A DNA stretch of 64,000 bases from Streptomyces sp. SID12488 (lineage in GTDB: Bacteria; Actinomycetota; Actinomycetes; Streptomycetales; Streptomycetaceae): NCBI RefSeq assembly GCF_010548275.1, contig NZ_JAAGLT010000024.1:88939-152938 (forward strand), given 5' to 3'. Made by a program: the position numbers and the translations under genes. Shown in pieces: positions 52,184 through 64,000 of the stretch (positions are counted from its first letter, which is position 1; each line of letters opens with the position of its first letter). The notes beneath the pieces were generated by a model, which saw only the letters and a program-made list of their open reading frames with translations, was not told where the DNA came from and ran no database searches.

Positions 52184-52236
52184 GCCAACATCACTTCGGG
52201 GTCCTGACATGTACGCGCCCCCAATGTCACTCTTCC
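52184..52236 (+). promoter_or_regulatory. Conserved upstream block of the second M4 protease
   Basis: Same three blocks with the same spacing as at 49704-49756, here starting 141 bases before the start codon. Between the blocks the sequences differ, which argues for selection on the blocks. Confidence 0.6.
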
Positions 52237-52324
52237 AACGCACGCCGCAGCAGCACTCCAACTTCACAAGCACTTCCAGGCGTTCACCCCAAGACCGCCC
52301 GGAACCCCCACAAAAGGAGTTCGT

Positions 52325-53986
52325 GTGACCCCCCTCTACGCGCGTCACAAGCGCACCACGCTCGCCATCGCCACCGCCGTCGCCGCCGGAGCCCTCCTCA
52401 CCACCGCGGTGACCACCGGCGCCTCCGCGCAGAGCGAGCCGGCCGGCACCAAGGCCAGGGTCGCCGCCGTCCCGGTGACACTGACTCCCGCCGCACGCAC
52501 GGCCCTCATCAAGGAAGCCGCCGCCGAAGCCCCGGCGACCGCCGACGAGATAGGCCTCGGCGCCAAGGAGAAGCTCGTCGTCCGTGACGTCCTCAAGGAC
52601 GCCGACGGCACGCTGCACACCCGCTACGAGCGCACCTACGCGGGCCTCCCGGTCCTCGGCGGCGACCTCGTCGTGCACGAGAACGCGGCCGGCGTGACCA
52701 AGGGCGTGACCAGAGCGCACAACGCCGCCATCAAGGTCGCCGACCTCACCCCCGAGGTGACCACGGCCGCCGTCGAGAAGCAGGCCGTCACACTCGCCAA
52801 GAAGGCCGGCTCCACCAAGTCGGAGGCGTCCAACGCCCCCCGCAAGGTGATCTGGGCGGCCTCGGGCACCCCGACCCTCGCCTACGAGACCGTCGTCGGC
52901 GGCCTCCAGGAGGACGGCACCCCGAACGAGCTGCACGTCATCACCGACGCGGCCACCGGCAAGAAGCTGTACGAGTACCAGGGCATCGAGACCGGCACCG
53001 GCAAGAGCCTGTACTCGGGCACGGTGACCCTCGGCACGACCCTCTCGGGCTCGACGTACAACCTGACGGACGGCACCCGCGGCGGCCACAAGACGTACAA
53101 CAAGGCCCACGCGACGTCCTCCTCGGCGGGCACGCTGTTCACCGACGCGGACGACACCTGGGGCACCGGCGCCGCCTCCAGCTCGACCACGGACCAGACG
53201 GCCGCCGTCGACGCCGCGTACGGCGCGCAGGCGACGTGGGACTTCTACAAGTCGACGTTCGGCCGCAGCGGCATCAAGAACAACGGCGTCGCCGCCTACT
53301 CCCGCGTCCACTACGGCAACGCGTACGTCAACGCCTTCTGGGACGACAGCTGCTTCTGCATGACCTACGGCGACGGGACGGGCAACACGCACCCGCTGAC
53401 CTCGCTGGACGTGGCCGGCCACGAGATGACCCACGGCGTGACCGCCAACACGGCGGGCCTGAACTACTCGGGCGAGTCCGGTGGCCTGAACGAGGCGACG
53501 TCCGACATCTTCGGCACGGCCGTCGAGTTCTACGCGGCGAACTCCTCCGACGTCGGTGACTACCTCATCGGCGAGAAGATCAACATCAACGGCGACGGCA
53601 CGCCGCTGCGTTACATGGACAAGCCGAGCAAGGACGGCGGGTCCAGGGACAGCTGGTCCTCCACCCTGGGCAACCTCGACGTGCACTACTCGTCGGGCCC
53701 GGCGAACCACTTCTTCTACCTCCTCTCCGAGGGCAGCGGTGCGAAGACGATCAACGGGGTCGCCTACAACTCCCCGACGTCCAACAGCTCCACGATCACG
53801 GGCATCGGCCGCGCCAAGGCCGTCCAGATCTGGTACAAGGCGCTGACCACCTACATGACGTCGACGACCAACTACAAGGGCGCCCGCACGGCGACCCTGT
53901 CGGCGGCCTCGGCCCTGTACGGCGCCAGCAGCACGGAGTACGCGGCCGTGAACGCGGCCTGGGCCGCGGTCAACGTCACCGCGTGA
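52325..53986 (+). CDS. M4 neutral metalloprotease
   Basis: A 553-residue secreted protease, paralogue of the previous gene: signal peptide, FTP/PepSY propeptide (AKEKLVVRDVLKDADGT nearly identical in both), catalytic HEMTH (His366, His370) and Glu390. It ends right after the catalytic C-terminal helical domain, without a P-domain. GTG start with AAGGAG. The two proteases diverge most in the propeptide and in the insert after THATSSSAGT. Likely involved in nutrient protein degradation. Confidence 0.93.
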   Translation: MTPLYARHKRTTLAIATAVAAGALLTTAVTTGASAQSEPAGTKARVAAVPVTLTPAARTALIKEAAAEAPATADEIGLGAKEKLVVRDVLKDADGTLHTRYERTYAGLPVLGGDLVVHENAAGVTKGVTRAHNAAIKVADLTPEVTTAAVEKQAVTLAKKAGSTKSEASNAPRKVIWAASGTPTLAYETVVGGLQEDGTPNELHVITDAATGKKLYEYQGIETGTGKSLYSGTVTLGTTLSGSTYNLTDGTRGGHKTYNKAHATSSSAGTLFTDADDTWGTGAASSSTTDQTAAVDAAYGAQATWDFYKSTFGRSGIKNNGVAAYSRVHYGNAYVNAFWDDSCFCMTYGDGTGNTHPLTSLDVAGHEMTHGVTANTAGLNYSGESGGLNEATSDIFGTAVEFYAANSSDVGDYLIGEKININGDGTPLRYMDKPSKDGGSRDSWSSTLGNLDVHYSSGPANHFFYLLSEGSGAKTINGVAYNSPTSNSSTITGIGRAKAVQIWYKALTTYMTSTTNYKGARTATLSAASALYGASSTEYAAVNAAWAAVNVTA

Positions 53987-54055
53987 CAAGTGACGCATGA
54001 CAAATTGACGAGTGACACGCACCGCTCGGCATGAGCGGCGGGTGAGCAGGTGAGC

Positions 54056-54102
54056 GGCGGGGCGGTACCCGGAGCGAAGGCATCTCCGGGTACCGCCCCG
54101 CC
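54056..54102 (+). terminator. Terminator of the second M4 protease gene
   Basis: An 18-base perfect stem (GGCGGGGCGGTACCCGGA paired with its complement at 54085-54102) and an 11-base loop; very stable. Confidence 0.88.
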
Positions 54103-54170
54103 GTACGTGCGTCCGAATCCCACACCCCGCCGCTCAGCCGCGCGCACCCCCCGCCCTACCCTTGGGCCCC

Positions 54171-54683
54171 ATGTCCTTCACGTACGCGGACGTCGGCGCG
54201 ACGCGCGACCGCGGCTTCCGTTGCCCGCCCGGCTTCCACCCCATGCACGTACGCACCCGCCTCGGCGAGGGCGAGGAGGTCTTCCGGCGCGCCGCCGAGG
54301 CAGTCCTCACCTGGGAGATGCACCGCGCGATGGGCGTGGGCATCGACGCGAGCTCCGAACGGGCGGCCCCGGACGTCAACGTGACGGTCACCCTCGCCGG
54401 CGTCATAAAGGCCCCCTGCCGCGTGGTCTGGACCGTGGAGGAGTACCGCCGCGCCGGCTGGGCGTACGGCACCCTGGCCGGTCACCCGGAGTGCGGCGAG
54501 GAGTCCTTCGTCGTGGACCGCACGGGCGACGGCACGGTGTGGCTGACGATCAGCGCGTTCAGCCGCCCCGCGAAGTGGTACGCCAAGGCGGGCGGCCCCG
54601 CGACGCGCGGGTTGCAGCATGCCTACGCACGGCGGTGCGGGGCGGTGCTGCGGCGGCTGTGCGGGGGATACGAAGAGGACTGA
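54171..54683 (+). CDS. DUF1990 family protein
   Basis: A 170-residue protein beginning MSFTYADVGATRD; the pattern Y-x-x-x-G-A-T, then GFHPMHVRTRLGEGEEVFRR, GHPECGEESFVV and FSRPAKWYAKAGGP is the DUF1990 (UPF0548) family. Function unknown; no export signal. ATG chosen over one three codons upstream because the family starts here. Single gene. Confidence 0.85.
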   Translation: MSFTYADVGATRDRGFRCPPGFHPMHVRTRLGEGEEVFRRAAEAVLTWEMHRAMGVGIDASSERAAPDVNVTVTLAGVIKAPCRVVWTVEEYRRAGWAYGTLAGHPECGEESFVVDRTGDGTVWLTISAFSRPAKWYAKAGGPATRGLQHAYARRCGAVLRRLCGGYEED

Positions 54684-54859
54684 CGCGGGCCGAAAACACC
54701 GATAAACACCGACGAACTCCGACACGGACCCACGCGGACCGGTGCGACCCGGCGGCTGCGCGAATTCCTGGCCGAGGAACCGGTCCAACTCCCCGTTTCG
54801 CACACGCGTGCTGCGCTAATCTCTCGGTCCTACGTGCCACCCGAGAGACCAGGGCCCAC

Positions 54860-56851
54860 ATGCCACCCCAACACCGCAGCCGCACCGAAGAGTTGGCCTA
54901 CGCGGCGGCCGGTATGGAACCGCCTCCCGTGGTCCCGCTGCGCAGGAACGATCCGAGACAGGCCGGCCCGTACCTGTTGGAGTCGGTGCTCGGCGCCGGC
55001 GGCATGGGCCGGGTCTATCTGGGCCGGGACACCACCGGCGGGACGGGCCTGGCCGCCGTGAAGGTGATCCGGCCCGAGTACGCGGAGGACCCGCTCTTCC
55101 GGAAGCGCTTCGAGCGGGAGGTCGGCGCGCTGGACAGCATCCAGGGCGCGCACATCGTGCGGCTGCTGGGCAGCGGGTGCGAGGAGGACCTGGTCTGGGT
55201 CGCCACCGAGTACATACCTGGGCCCACCCTCTCCGACGTCGTCAACGCGCGCGGGCCGATCGACCCGGCGTCGGCCTGGCGGCTGCTGGCCGACGTGGGG
55301 CGCGCGATCGAGTCCATCTGGCAGGCGGGACTCGTCCATCGCGACCTCAAGCCGTCCAACGTGATCCTGGGCGCCGACGGTGCCCGCGTCATCGACTTCG
55401 GCGTCGTCCAGTCCCCCGACGGGACCGCGATCACCGCCACGGGCCAGAACGTCGGAACGCCCGCCTACATGTCCCCGGAACAGGCGAGGGGCCGCGAGGT
55501 GACCGCAGCCTCCGACGTCTTCTCGCTGGCCTCGACCCTGACGTACGCCGTCACGGGGCACGCGCCGTTCGGTGAGGGGACGGGCGTCGACGTCCTCTTC
55601 GGGGTGGCCTTCGAGCCGCCCCGTGAGGAGATCCTCGACCAGGTGGGGACCGTCGACGCGGAACTCGGCGCGTTCATCCGCACCTGCCTGGACAAGGATC
55701 CCGAGCGGCGCCCCCTGCCGGAGACGGTGTTCAGGACGGCCATCGGGCATCAGCTGTCGGCGCCGGTAACGGTCCCGGTACCTTCACCCCCGAGCAGACC
55801 CAGACCGAAGGCCCTTCCCGAAGGGCCACCCCGGGCTGCCGAAACCGCCTCGCCCGCCTCGCCCGCCCCACCCACAAGGCGCGGAAACCGCAGGAGGGTG
55901 ACGGCAGTTGCCGTCGCCGCGGCAGTGGTCCTGACCGCCGGGGGCATCACCTTGGCACTCCAGGGCCAGGACGACGACCGGACATCGGCGGCAACCGGCC
56001 CCGACACCAGTATCGGTACGTCGGCCGTCCCGGAGTCGGCGCCCTCCCCGACCACGACGAAGAACCCGACGGCATCCGCGTCCGCCAGCCGCAGCGCGCC
56101 CGCGCCCACCCCGTCGAAGACGGACGACGCGACCACCCGGCCGGAGTCGAGCCCGACGACCGGCCAGGACCCCGCGACGCTGGACCTCCGGTCCGCCGCG
56201 TGCGCCGCGGAGCTCGCGTCGGGCGCCGCCGGTGACTGCGTCGAGGCCCTGCAACTCCTCCTCGGCGGCCACGGCCTGTACGTCGCGGTGGACGGCCGGT
56301 TCGGGCAGAAGACCCTCGCCGCGGTGAAGGCCTTCCAGGCGGAGGCCGGGGTCAGCGTGGACGGCAAGGTCGGCTCCCAGACCAAGGAAGCCCTGTACGC
56401 CACGGCACGCGGGCCGGTCCGCACCGGTTCACTGACGATGACCGAGAACATCAACGGCGCCCCGGTCGCCAGATGCCTCGACGCCCGGGACGGCGTGACC
56501 GTCGGGGTGTGGACCTGCAAGGGCACGTCCGCCCAGAAGTGGGCCCTGTACCGGGTCCCCGGTCCCGCCTCCACCTACCTCGTCGTCAACCAGGGCAACC
56601 ACCGCTGTCTGGATGCCGACGCTGCCACCGCCGCGCAGAACGGCCAGAAGATCCACGCCAGGGCCTGCGACGGCCTGAGCGCCCAGCACTGGCAGCTCGG
56701 CGACGGGGGCGAGTACGCCGGCCAGTCACTGATCAGCGTTCCGGACGGCTTCTGCCTGGACGCGGAGGACGCCACGTCCGGGCAGGAGGGCCGGGCGACA
56801 CAGGGGTGGAGCTGTGCGGGCAACCCCAACCAGGCGTGGAACTGGTCCTGA
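54860..56851 (+). CDS. Membrane Ser/Thr kinase with peptidoglycan-binding and ricin-type domains
   Basis: A 663-residue fusion. Residues about 40-300 form a Hanks-type kinase (GAGGMGRVY loop, VKVI Lys, HRDLKPSN near 160, DFG near 179, GTPAYMSPEQ). A proline-rich juxtamembrane region leads to one transmembrane helix near 347-368. Outside the cell follow a Ser/Thr/Pro linker, a peptidoglycan-binding domain (about 430-520; LQLLLGGHGLYVAVDGRFG, VKAFQAEAG) and a C-terminal ricin-type lectin domain (about 530-663; CLDARDG, NHRCLDADAA, FCLDAEDA). It probably senses wall fragments or sugars. The usual PASTA domains are absent. The 87-base gap to glgP contains only short GAGCCGGA repeats. Confidence 0.9.
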   Translation: MPPQHRSRTEELAYAAAGMEPPPVVPLRRNDPRQAGPYLLESVLGAGGMGRVYLGRDTTGGTGLAAVKVIRPEYAEDPLFRKRFEREVGALDSIQGAHIVRLLGSGCEEDLVWVATEYIPGPTLSDVVNARGPIDPASAWRLLADVGRAIESIWQAGLVHRDLKPSNVILGADGARVIDFGVVQSPDGTAITATGQNVGTPAYMSPEQARGREVTAASDVFSLASTLTYAVTGHAPFGEGTGVDVLFGVAFEPPREEILDQVGTVDAELGAFIRTCLDKDPERRPLPETVFRTAIGHQLSAPVTVPVPSPPSRPRPKALPEGPPRAAETASPASPAPPTRRGNRRRVTAVAVAAAVVLTAGGITLALQGQDDDRTSAATGPDTSIGTSAVPESAPSPTTTKNPTASASASRSAPAPTPSKTDDATTRPESSPTTGQDPATLDLRSAACAAELASGAAGDCVEALQLLLGGHGLYVAVDGRFGQKTLAAVKAFQAEAGVSVDGKVGSQTKEALYATARGPVRTGSLTMTENINGAPVARCLDARDGVTVGVWTCKGTSAQKWALYRVPGPASTYLVVNQGNHRCLDADAATAAQNGQKIHARACDGLSAQHWQLGDGGEYAGQSLISVPDGFCLDAEDATSGQEGRATQGWSCAGNPNQAWNWS

Positions 56852-56938
56852 CGATTCGCCAGGACCAGTAGGGACCAGCCAGGACCGGCCCGAGCCGGAC
56901 CGAGCCGGACAGGACCGGTCGGAGCCGGAAGCCGCGGG

Positions 56939-59581
56939 TCACCGCATCAGAACCCCCGCCCCCTCCCCCAGTTCCTCCGAGGGCACCGCCACCAGCCCCA
57001 TCTCCGCGCTGGACGCCAGCAGCCGGTGCGCCGGCAGAATCCGCACGGTGTACCCGTAGGGCCCTGTCCGGTGCAGCGACAGTGGCCCCTCGTACAGCCA
57101 GCACCCTTCCGGGTCCGGGCCGCCGACGGCCTTCAGTGGCACCGTCGTCGCGTCGGTGATGCTGTCCTGCGAGTCGACGCGCCCCGAGACCGCCTGGACC
57201 TCGACGTCGTCCGGGGTGAGTTCACCGAGCCCCACCCGCACGCGGAGCGAGAGCGTGCTCCCCAGTTCCGCCGTCAACGCGGGGGCGGTCGCCGCCGAGG
57301 TCTCCACGTGGTCGACCGTCACCGTGTGCCAGGCGGAGCGCACCCGGGACTTCCAGGTCGCCAACTCCCTTGCCGTGTCCGGGGTCATGGTGCGGTGGGC
57401 GCGGGCCGCGGGAGCGTACAGGCGTTCCACGTACTCGCGGACCATACGGCCGGCCAGGACCTTCGGGCCCAGGTGGGTCAGGGTCTCGCGGACCATCTCG
57501 ATCCAGCGGTCGGGCAGTCCCGTCTCGCCGTGCTCGTAAAAGCGCGGGGTGACGCGCTGCTCCAGCAGGTCGTACAGGGCCGCGGCCTCCACGTCGTCCC
57601 GGTGGTCGGGGTCCGTGCCCGCGATGCCGTCCGCCGTGGGGATCGCCCAGCCGAAGTCCGGCCGGAACCACTCGTCCCACCAGCCGTCCAGGACCGAGAG
57701 GTTGAGACAGCCGTTCAGCGCCGCCTTCATCCCGCTCGTCCCGCACGCCTCCAGGGGGCGCAGCGGATTGTTGAGCCAGATGTCGCAGCCCGGGTACAGC
57801 TTCTGCGCCATCGCCATGCCGTAGTCCGGGAGGAAGACGATGCGATGGCGGACGCGCGGGTCGTCCGCGAAGCGCACCAGCTCCTGGATCAGCCGCTTGC
57901 CGCCGTCGTCCGCCGGGTGCGCCTTGCCCGCGATCACGATCTGGATCGGCCGTTCCGGGTGGAGGAGCAGATCCAGCAGCCGGTCGCGGTCGCGCAGCAT
58001 CAGGGTCAGGCGTTTGTACGAGGGGACACGGCGCGCGAATCCGATGGTCAGCACGTCCGGGTCGAGCACCCCGTCGATCCAGCCCAACTCCGCCGTACCC
58101 GCGCCGCGTTGCCGCCAGGACGCCCGCAGTCGCTCCCGTACCTCCACCACCAACTGCTCGCGCAGGGACCGCCGTAGCTCCCAGATGTCCTGGTCGGCGA
58201 TGTCCGCGACCGCGTCCCACCGGTCCGAGCCGCCGACCGTCAGCGCGTCCTCGGTGCGCTCCGCGCCGATCTGCCTGGCGCCGAGCCTGTACACCTCCGG
58301 CGCGACCCAGGTGGGCGCGTGCACACCGTTGGTGACCGAGGTGATCGGAACCTCGGCCGGGTCGAAGCCCGGCCACAGCCCCGCGAACATCTCCCGGCTC
58401 ACCTGCCCGTGGAGAAGGGACACGCCATTCGCCTGGCGGCCCAACCTCAGGCCCATCACCGCCATGTTGAAGAGGTTGGGCTCGCCGCCCGGGTAGGTCT
58501 CCATGCCCAGGTTCAGCACGCGTTCCACGTCGATGCGCGGGAGTTCGGCGTCCGGGCCGAAGTGGCGGGCGACCAGTTCGCGGTCGAAACGGTCGATGCC
58601 GGCCGGGACGGGCGTGTGCGTCGTGAAGACCGTCCCCGCGCGGACCGTCTCCAGTCCCGCGTCGAAGTCCAGCCCTTCGTCGCAGAGTTCGGCGATCCGC
58701 TCCAGTCCGAGGAAGCCCGCGTGGCCCTCGTTGGTGTGGAACACCTCGGGGGCGGGGTGGCCGGTCAGGCGACAGTACGTCCGGACCGCGCGCACTCCTC
58801 CTATGCCGAGCAGCATCTCCTGGAGCAGCCGGTGCTCGCTGCCGCCCCCGTAGAGCCGGTCCGTGACGCCCCGCTCGCCGAGGTCGTTCTCCTCCACGTC
58901 CGAGTCGAGGAGGAGGAGCGGCACCCGGCCCACCTGGGCCAGCCAGATCCGGGCCCGCAGCGACCGGCCGCCGGGCAGGGCCAGGGAGACCTGGGCCGCG
59001 GAGCCGTCGGGTTCCTTGACGAGGGTGACGGGGAGTTCGTTGGGGTCGAGGACGGGATAGGTCTCCTGTTGCCAGCCGTCCCGGGAGAGGGACTGGCGGA
59101 AGTAGCCGTGCCGGTACATGAGCCCGACGCCGATCAGCGGCACGCCCAGGTCGCTGGCCGATTTCAGATGGTCCCCGGCGAGGATGCCGAGGCCGCCGGA
59201 GTACTGCGGCAGGGCGGCCATGATGCCGAACTCGGGAGAGAAGTAGGCGACGGCGGCGGGAAGTTCACCCCCCTGACCTTGATTCTGCGTCTGGTACCAG
59301 CGGGTGCCGGTGACGTAGTCGTGCAGGTCGTCGGCGGCCTCGGTGAGGCGGCGCAGGAAGCGGTGGTCCTCGGCGAGCTCGGTGAGCCGCTCGGGCGAGA
59401 GGCTGCCCAGGAGCCTTACGGGGTCGCACTCCGAGTCGGTCCAGCGCTCGGGGTCGACGGACTGGAAGAGCTCACGGGTCTCCGCATGCCACGACCAGCG
59501 CAGATTGCGGGCCAGGTCGCTGAGCGGCCGGAGAGGCTCGGGGAGAACGGGACGGACGGTGAACCGACGGATCGCCTTCAC
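56939..59581 (-). CDS. glgP: Alpha-glucan phosphorylase (GT35)
   Basis: An 880-residue enzyme with the N-terminal DUF3417 region (LARNLRWSWHAETRELF) and GT35 body: FSPEFGI, GGLGILAGDHLKSASDLG, TVFTTHTPVPAG and the PLP-Lys region EACGTSGMKAALNG. It phosphorolyses alpha-1,4-glucan to glucose-1-phosphate; actinobacterial members of this type may act on maltosyl-derived glucan. Divergent from the subtilisin gene; part of the glg/tre region with glgE and treS. Confidence 0.93.
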   Translation of the reverse strand: MKAIRRFTVRPVLPEPLRPLSDLARNLRWSWHAETRELFQSVDPERWTDSECDPVRLLGSLSPERLTELAEDHRFLRRLTEAADDLHDYVTGTRWYQTQNQGQGGELPAAVAYFSPEFGIMAALPQYSGGLGILAGDHLKSASDLGVPLIGVGLMYRHGYFRQSLSRDGWQQETYPVLDPNELPVTLVKEPDGSAAQVSLALPGGRSLRARIWLAQVGRVPLLLLDSDVEENDLGERGVTDRLYGGGSEHRLLQEMLLGIGGVRAVRTYCRLTGHPAPEVFHTNEGHAGFLGLERIAELCDEGLDFDAGLETVRAGTVFTTHTPVPAGIDRFDRELVARHFGPDAELPRIDVERVLNLGMETYPGGEPNLFNMAVMGLRLGRQANGVSLLHGQVSREMFAGLWPGFDPAEVPITSVTNGVHAPTWVAPEVYRLGARQIGAERTEDALTVGGSDRWDAVADIADQDIWELRRSLREQLVVEVRERLRASWRQRGAGTAELGWIDGVLDPDVLTIGFARRVPSYKRLTLMLRDRDRLLDLLLHPERPIQIVIAGKAHPADDGGKRLIQELVRFADDPRVRHRIVFLPDYGMAMAQKLYPGCDIWLNNPLRPLEACGTSGMKAALNGCLNLSVLDGWWDEWFRPDFGWAIPTADGIAGTDPDHRDDVEAAALYDLLEQRVTPRFYEHGETGLPDRWIEMVRETLTHLGPKVLAGRMVREYVERLYAPAARAHRTMTPDTARELATWKSRVRSAWHTVTVDHVETSAATAPALTAELGSTLSLRVRVGLGELTPDDVEVQAVSGRVDSQDSITDATTVPLKAVGGPDPEGCWLYEGPLSLHRTGPYGYTVRILPAHRLLASSAEMGLVAVPSEELGEGAGVLMR

Positions 59582-59837
59582 ATTCCACCTCGGTGGTCGT
59601 GCTTATCAAACCTGTACGTACCGGGACGCACGACCGTGTGCGTCCCCTCATCATCCCCCTGACGGTATCGGTGAGGGCGCGCGGGAACCATGGCGCGTAT
59701 TGCGCGCCCCCGGTGAGGGCCGACCGCCGATATGGCCGATTCCACCCCCGTAGGCCACCTTGTGACACTTCTCCCCGCACGAGAGGCTGCCCAGAAGGCC
59801 GCCGGGCGCCGGCGGCCGAGGAGGGGGAACTCCAAGC

Positions 59838-61049
59838 ATGAAACGGACGCGTACCGGACGTCTGCGCTGGGCGGCGGGCCTGACCACGGTGACCACGCTC
59901 TCTGTACTTTCGGTCACCGCACCCGCGCAGGCCGCACCCGAGGGCCTGATAGTCGGCGCCGGCTCACCCGGCGCCGTCGGCGGAAGTTACCTGGTGACAC
60001 TCAAGGGAGGTACGCCGGCTCCTTCGGCGGACGGCAGGAGACTCGCCGCGAGGTACGGGGCGAAAATAAGCCACACCTACAGCTCCGTCCTGAACGGCTA
60101 CGCCGTTCAGGCAGACGAGACACAGGCCAGGCGTCTCGCGGCGGACTCCCGCGTGGCCTCGGTCGCCCAGGACACCCGGATCACGTACGACCGCGCCTTT
60201 GAACGTGGCCGGCAGGTCCCGCCCTCCTGGGGCCTGGACCGGATCGACCAGGCCGGTCTGCCGCTCGACGGCGGCTACAGCTGGCCGAAGTCGGCGGGCA
60301 CGGGCGTCACGGTCTACGTGATCGACACCGGTGTCCGTATCTCGCACAAGGACTTCGGCGGGCGCGCGAGCTACGGCTGGGACTTCGTCGGCGGCGACAG
60401 ATGGGCCGGCGACGGGAACGGCCACGGCACGCATGTCGCGGCGACGATCGCGGGCTCGGCCCTCGGCGTCGCGAAGAAGGCCAGGATCGTCTCCGTACGC
60501 GTCCTCGACAACGCGGGCGGCGGCACGACGGCGCAGGTCATCGCGGGTATCGACTGGGTGACGAGACACGCCAGGAAGCCCGCGGTCGCCAATGTGAGCC
60601 TCGGCGGCTACCGCAACACCCAACTGGACACGGCCGTACGGAACTCGATCGCGTCCGGGGTGACGTACACGGTCGCCGCCGGAAACGCCGGGGAACCGGC
60701 GGAGGCCTACTCGCCGGCCGGCGTCAAGGATGCGATCACGGTCGGCGCGACCGGGCCGACGGACGCCCGGGCCGACTTTTCGAACTGGGGACCGGCTCTC
60801 GACCTGTTCGCCCCGGGTGTCTCGATCACCTCGGCGTCGTATGCCAGTGACACCGGCCGGGTGGCCTATTCCGGTACGTCGATGGCGGCGCCGCACGTGG
60901 CGGGCGCTGCGGCCCTCTACTTGGCGGAACAACCGAAATCCAATCCGGCGCAGGTCGCCAGGGCTCTGACGGCTCTGGCGACATCCGGGAAAGTCTCCGA
61001 CAAGAAGGCCGGTTCACCGAACAAACTCCTGCGGACACCGCTTCCCTAG
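59838..61049 (+). CDS. Secreted subtilisin-type serine protease (S8)
   Basis: A 403-residue protease: signal peptide ending AQAA, inhibitor_I9 propeptide (YLVTLKGGTP, HTYSSVLNGYAVQ) and a proteinase-K-like catalytic domain with triad Asp163 (VIDTG), His196 (GHGTH) and Ser348 (GTSMAAPH). The oxyanion Asn is in AAGNAG. No C-terminal sorting domain. The region between its promoter and glgP (59582-59837) contains the divergent regulatory sequences of both genes. Confidence 0.92.
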   Translation: MKRTRTGRLRWAAGLTTVTTLSVLSVTAPAQAAPEGLIVGAGSPGAVGGSYLVTLKGGTPAPSADGRRLAARYGAKISHTYSSVLNGYAVQADETQARRLAADSRVASVAQDTRITYDRAFERGRQVPPSWGLDRIDQAGLPLDGGYSWPKSAGTGVTVYVIDTGVRISHKDFGGRASYGWDFVGGDRWAGDGNGHGTHVAATIAGSALGVAKKARIVSVRVLDNAGGGTTAQVIAGIDWVTRHARKPAVANVSLGGYRNTQLDTAVRNSIASGVTYTVAAGNAGEPAEAYSPAGVKDAITVGATGPTDARADFSNWGPALDLFAPGVSITSASYASDTGRVAYSGTSMAAPHVAGAAALYLAEQPKSNPAQVARALTALATSGKVSDKKAGSPNKLLRTPLP

Positions 61050-61067
61050 GAGCACTGTGGCGTTGTC

Positions 61068-61092
61068 GGCCCCGTCCACCGGACGGGGCCGA
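61068..61092 (+). terminator. Terminator of the subtilisin gene
   Basis: An 11-base perfect stem (CGGCCCCGTCC / GGACGGGGCCG) with a short loop, 19 bases after the stop. Confidence 0.82.
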
Positions 61093-61273
61093 TGTCGTTC
61101 GCCGACCTGGCTGATCCTGGGTGCGGACATACGCGTGAGTAGTTGGCAAAGTGCCGGATTGCCTACCCGAATAGGGTGGGAAGGCTCCCCCGGTACACAA
61201 CCGGGGTACACGACGCTGGACACCCTCCCCCACATCCATCCGCCCACCCACGTTGACGCGGACAGGAGCGGTA

Positions 61274-63849
<2,576 letters not shown>

Positions 63850-63853
<4 letters not shown>

Positions 63854-64000
63854 TCGTCAACGAGCCTGTCCCGGACACCTTCGAGGACACTCCCGCCAAG
63901 GACCGGGACCCCGAGTGGTTCAAACGCGCCGTCTTCTACGAGGTCCTCGTCCGTTCCTTCCAGGACAGCAACGGCGACGGAATCGGTGACCTCAAGGGCC
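63850..64000 (+). CDS. treS: Trehalose synthase TreS, N-terminal fragment
   Basis: The first 50 codons, cut by the window edge. DPEWFKRAVFYEVLVRSFQD followed by SNGDGIGDLKG is the start of the GH13 barrel in TreS. The ATG overlaps the glgE stop (ATGA), the usual glgE-treS arrangement. TreS interconverts maltose and trehalose and, with maltokinase, feeds maltose-1-phosphate to GlgE. Confidence 0.93.

Noticed and set aside
56858..56930. Short GAGCCGGA repeats between the kinase and glgP genes as a regulatory element
   Set aside because: Too short and irregular in GC-rich intergenic DNA to distinguish from background.

Overview
The window is high-GC DNA of a Streptomyces-type actinomycete. The evidence is codon use (GC-rich third positions, many GTG starts), ATGA/GTGA stop-start overlaps, and the gene content: glgE-treS, a glgP with an N-terminal DUF3417-like region, a ScARP-like ADP-ribosyltransferase, paired thermolysin-like proteases, and SpoIIE-type phosphatases carrying ATPase domains. 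No rRNA, complete tRNA or CRISPR array was found.

Positions 1 to about 18640 look like accessory DNA. They hold a frameshifted secreted repeat protein running off the left edge; a putative defence block (a DUF262/DUF1524 GmrSD-like nuclease, a coupled small protein, a small helical protein and an NB-ARC/TPR STAND ATPase); and a PAS-PAS-GAF-SpoIIE-ATPase signalling protein. Next comes an L-fucose-type operon: fuconate dehydratase, short-chain dehydrogenase and an RbsBAC-like ABC importer. The block ends in a decayed zone (16.2-18.6 kb) with two transposase relics, broken genes, a second copy of a roughly 144-bp repeat also present at 7.5 kb, a 3' fragment of tRNA-Thr with its terminator, and what looks like the last codons of sdaA (L-serine dehydratase). 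I read this zone as an integration scar or island boundary.

From about 18.64 kb rightwards the content looks like ordinary Streptomyces chromosome. 18.7-25.4 kb: a frameshifted 2-oxoglutarate dioxygenase, a homocysteine S-methyltransferase cotranscribed with a polar amino-acid ABC importer, and two IclR regulators whose convergent 3' ends share a degenerate ~70-bp tandem array. 25.7-32.7 kb: a GH25 protein, an EF-hand protein, MerR and GNAT proteins, a secreted DNA-targeting ADP-ribosyltransferase candidate, a beta-propeller/polysaccharide deacetylase pair, an anti-sigma-like ATPase and an enoyl-CoA hydratase. 32.8-38.1 kb: two paralogous Ig-like L,D-transpeptidases and glgX. 38.1-49.7 kb: a NarL-type two-component system with an ABC-2 transporter, then four ABC exporter half-transporters forming two heterodimers. 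49.9-54.7 kb: two M4 metalloproteases with a shared upstream motif and a DUF1990 protein. 54.9-64 kb: a membrane Ser/Thr kinase with peptidoglycan-binding and ricin-type domains, glgP, a subtilisin, glgE with an unusual repetitive N-terminus, and the start of treS.

Functional links: glgX, glgP, glgE and treS form the glycogen / trehalose-maltose-1-phosphate pathway. The fucose operon couples uptake to non-phosphorylating degradation. The ABC importer with mmuM suggests uptake and use of a methylated sulphur amino acid. The most interesting items for follow-up are the defence block, the island boundary, the IclR repeat array and the domain fusions.
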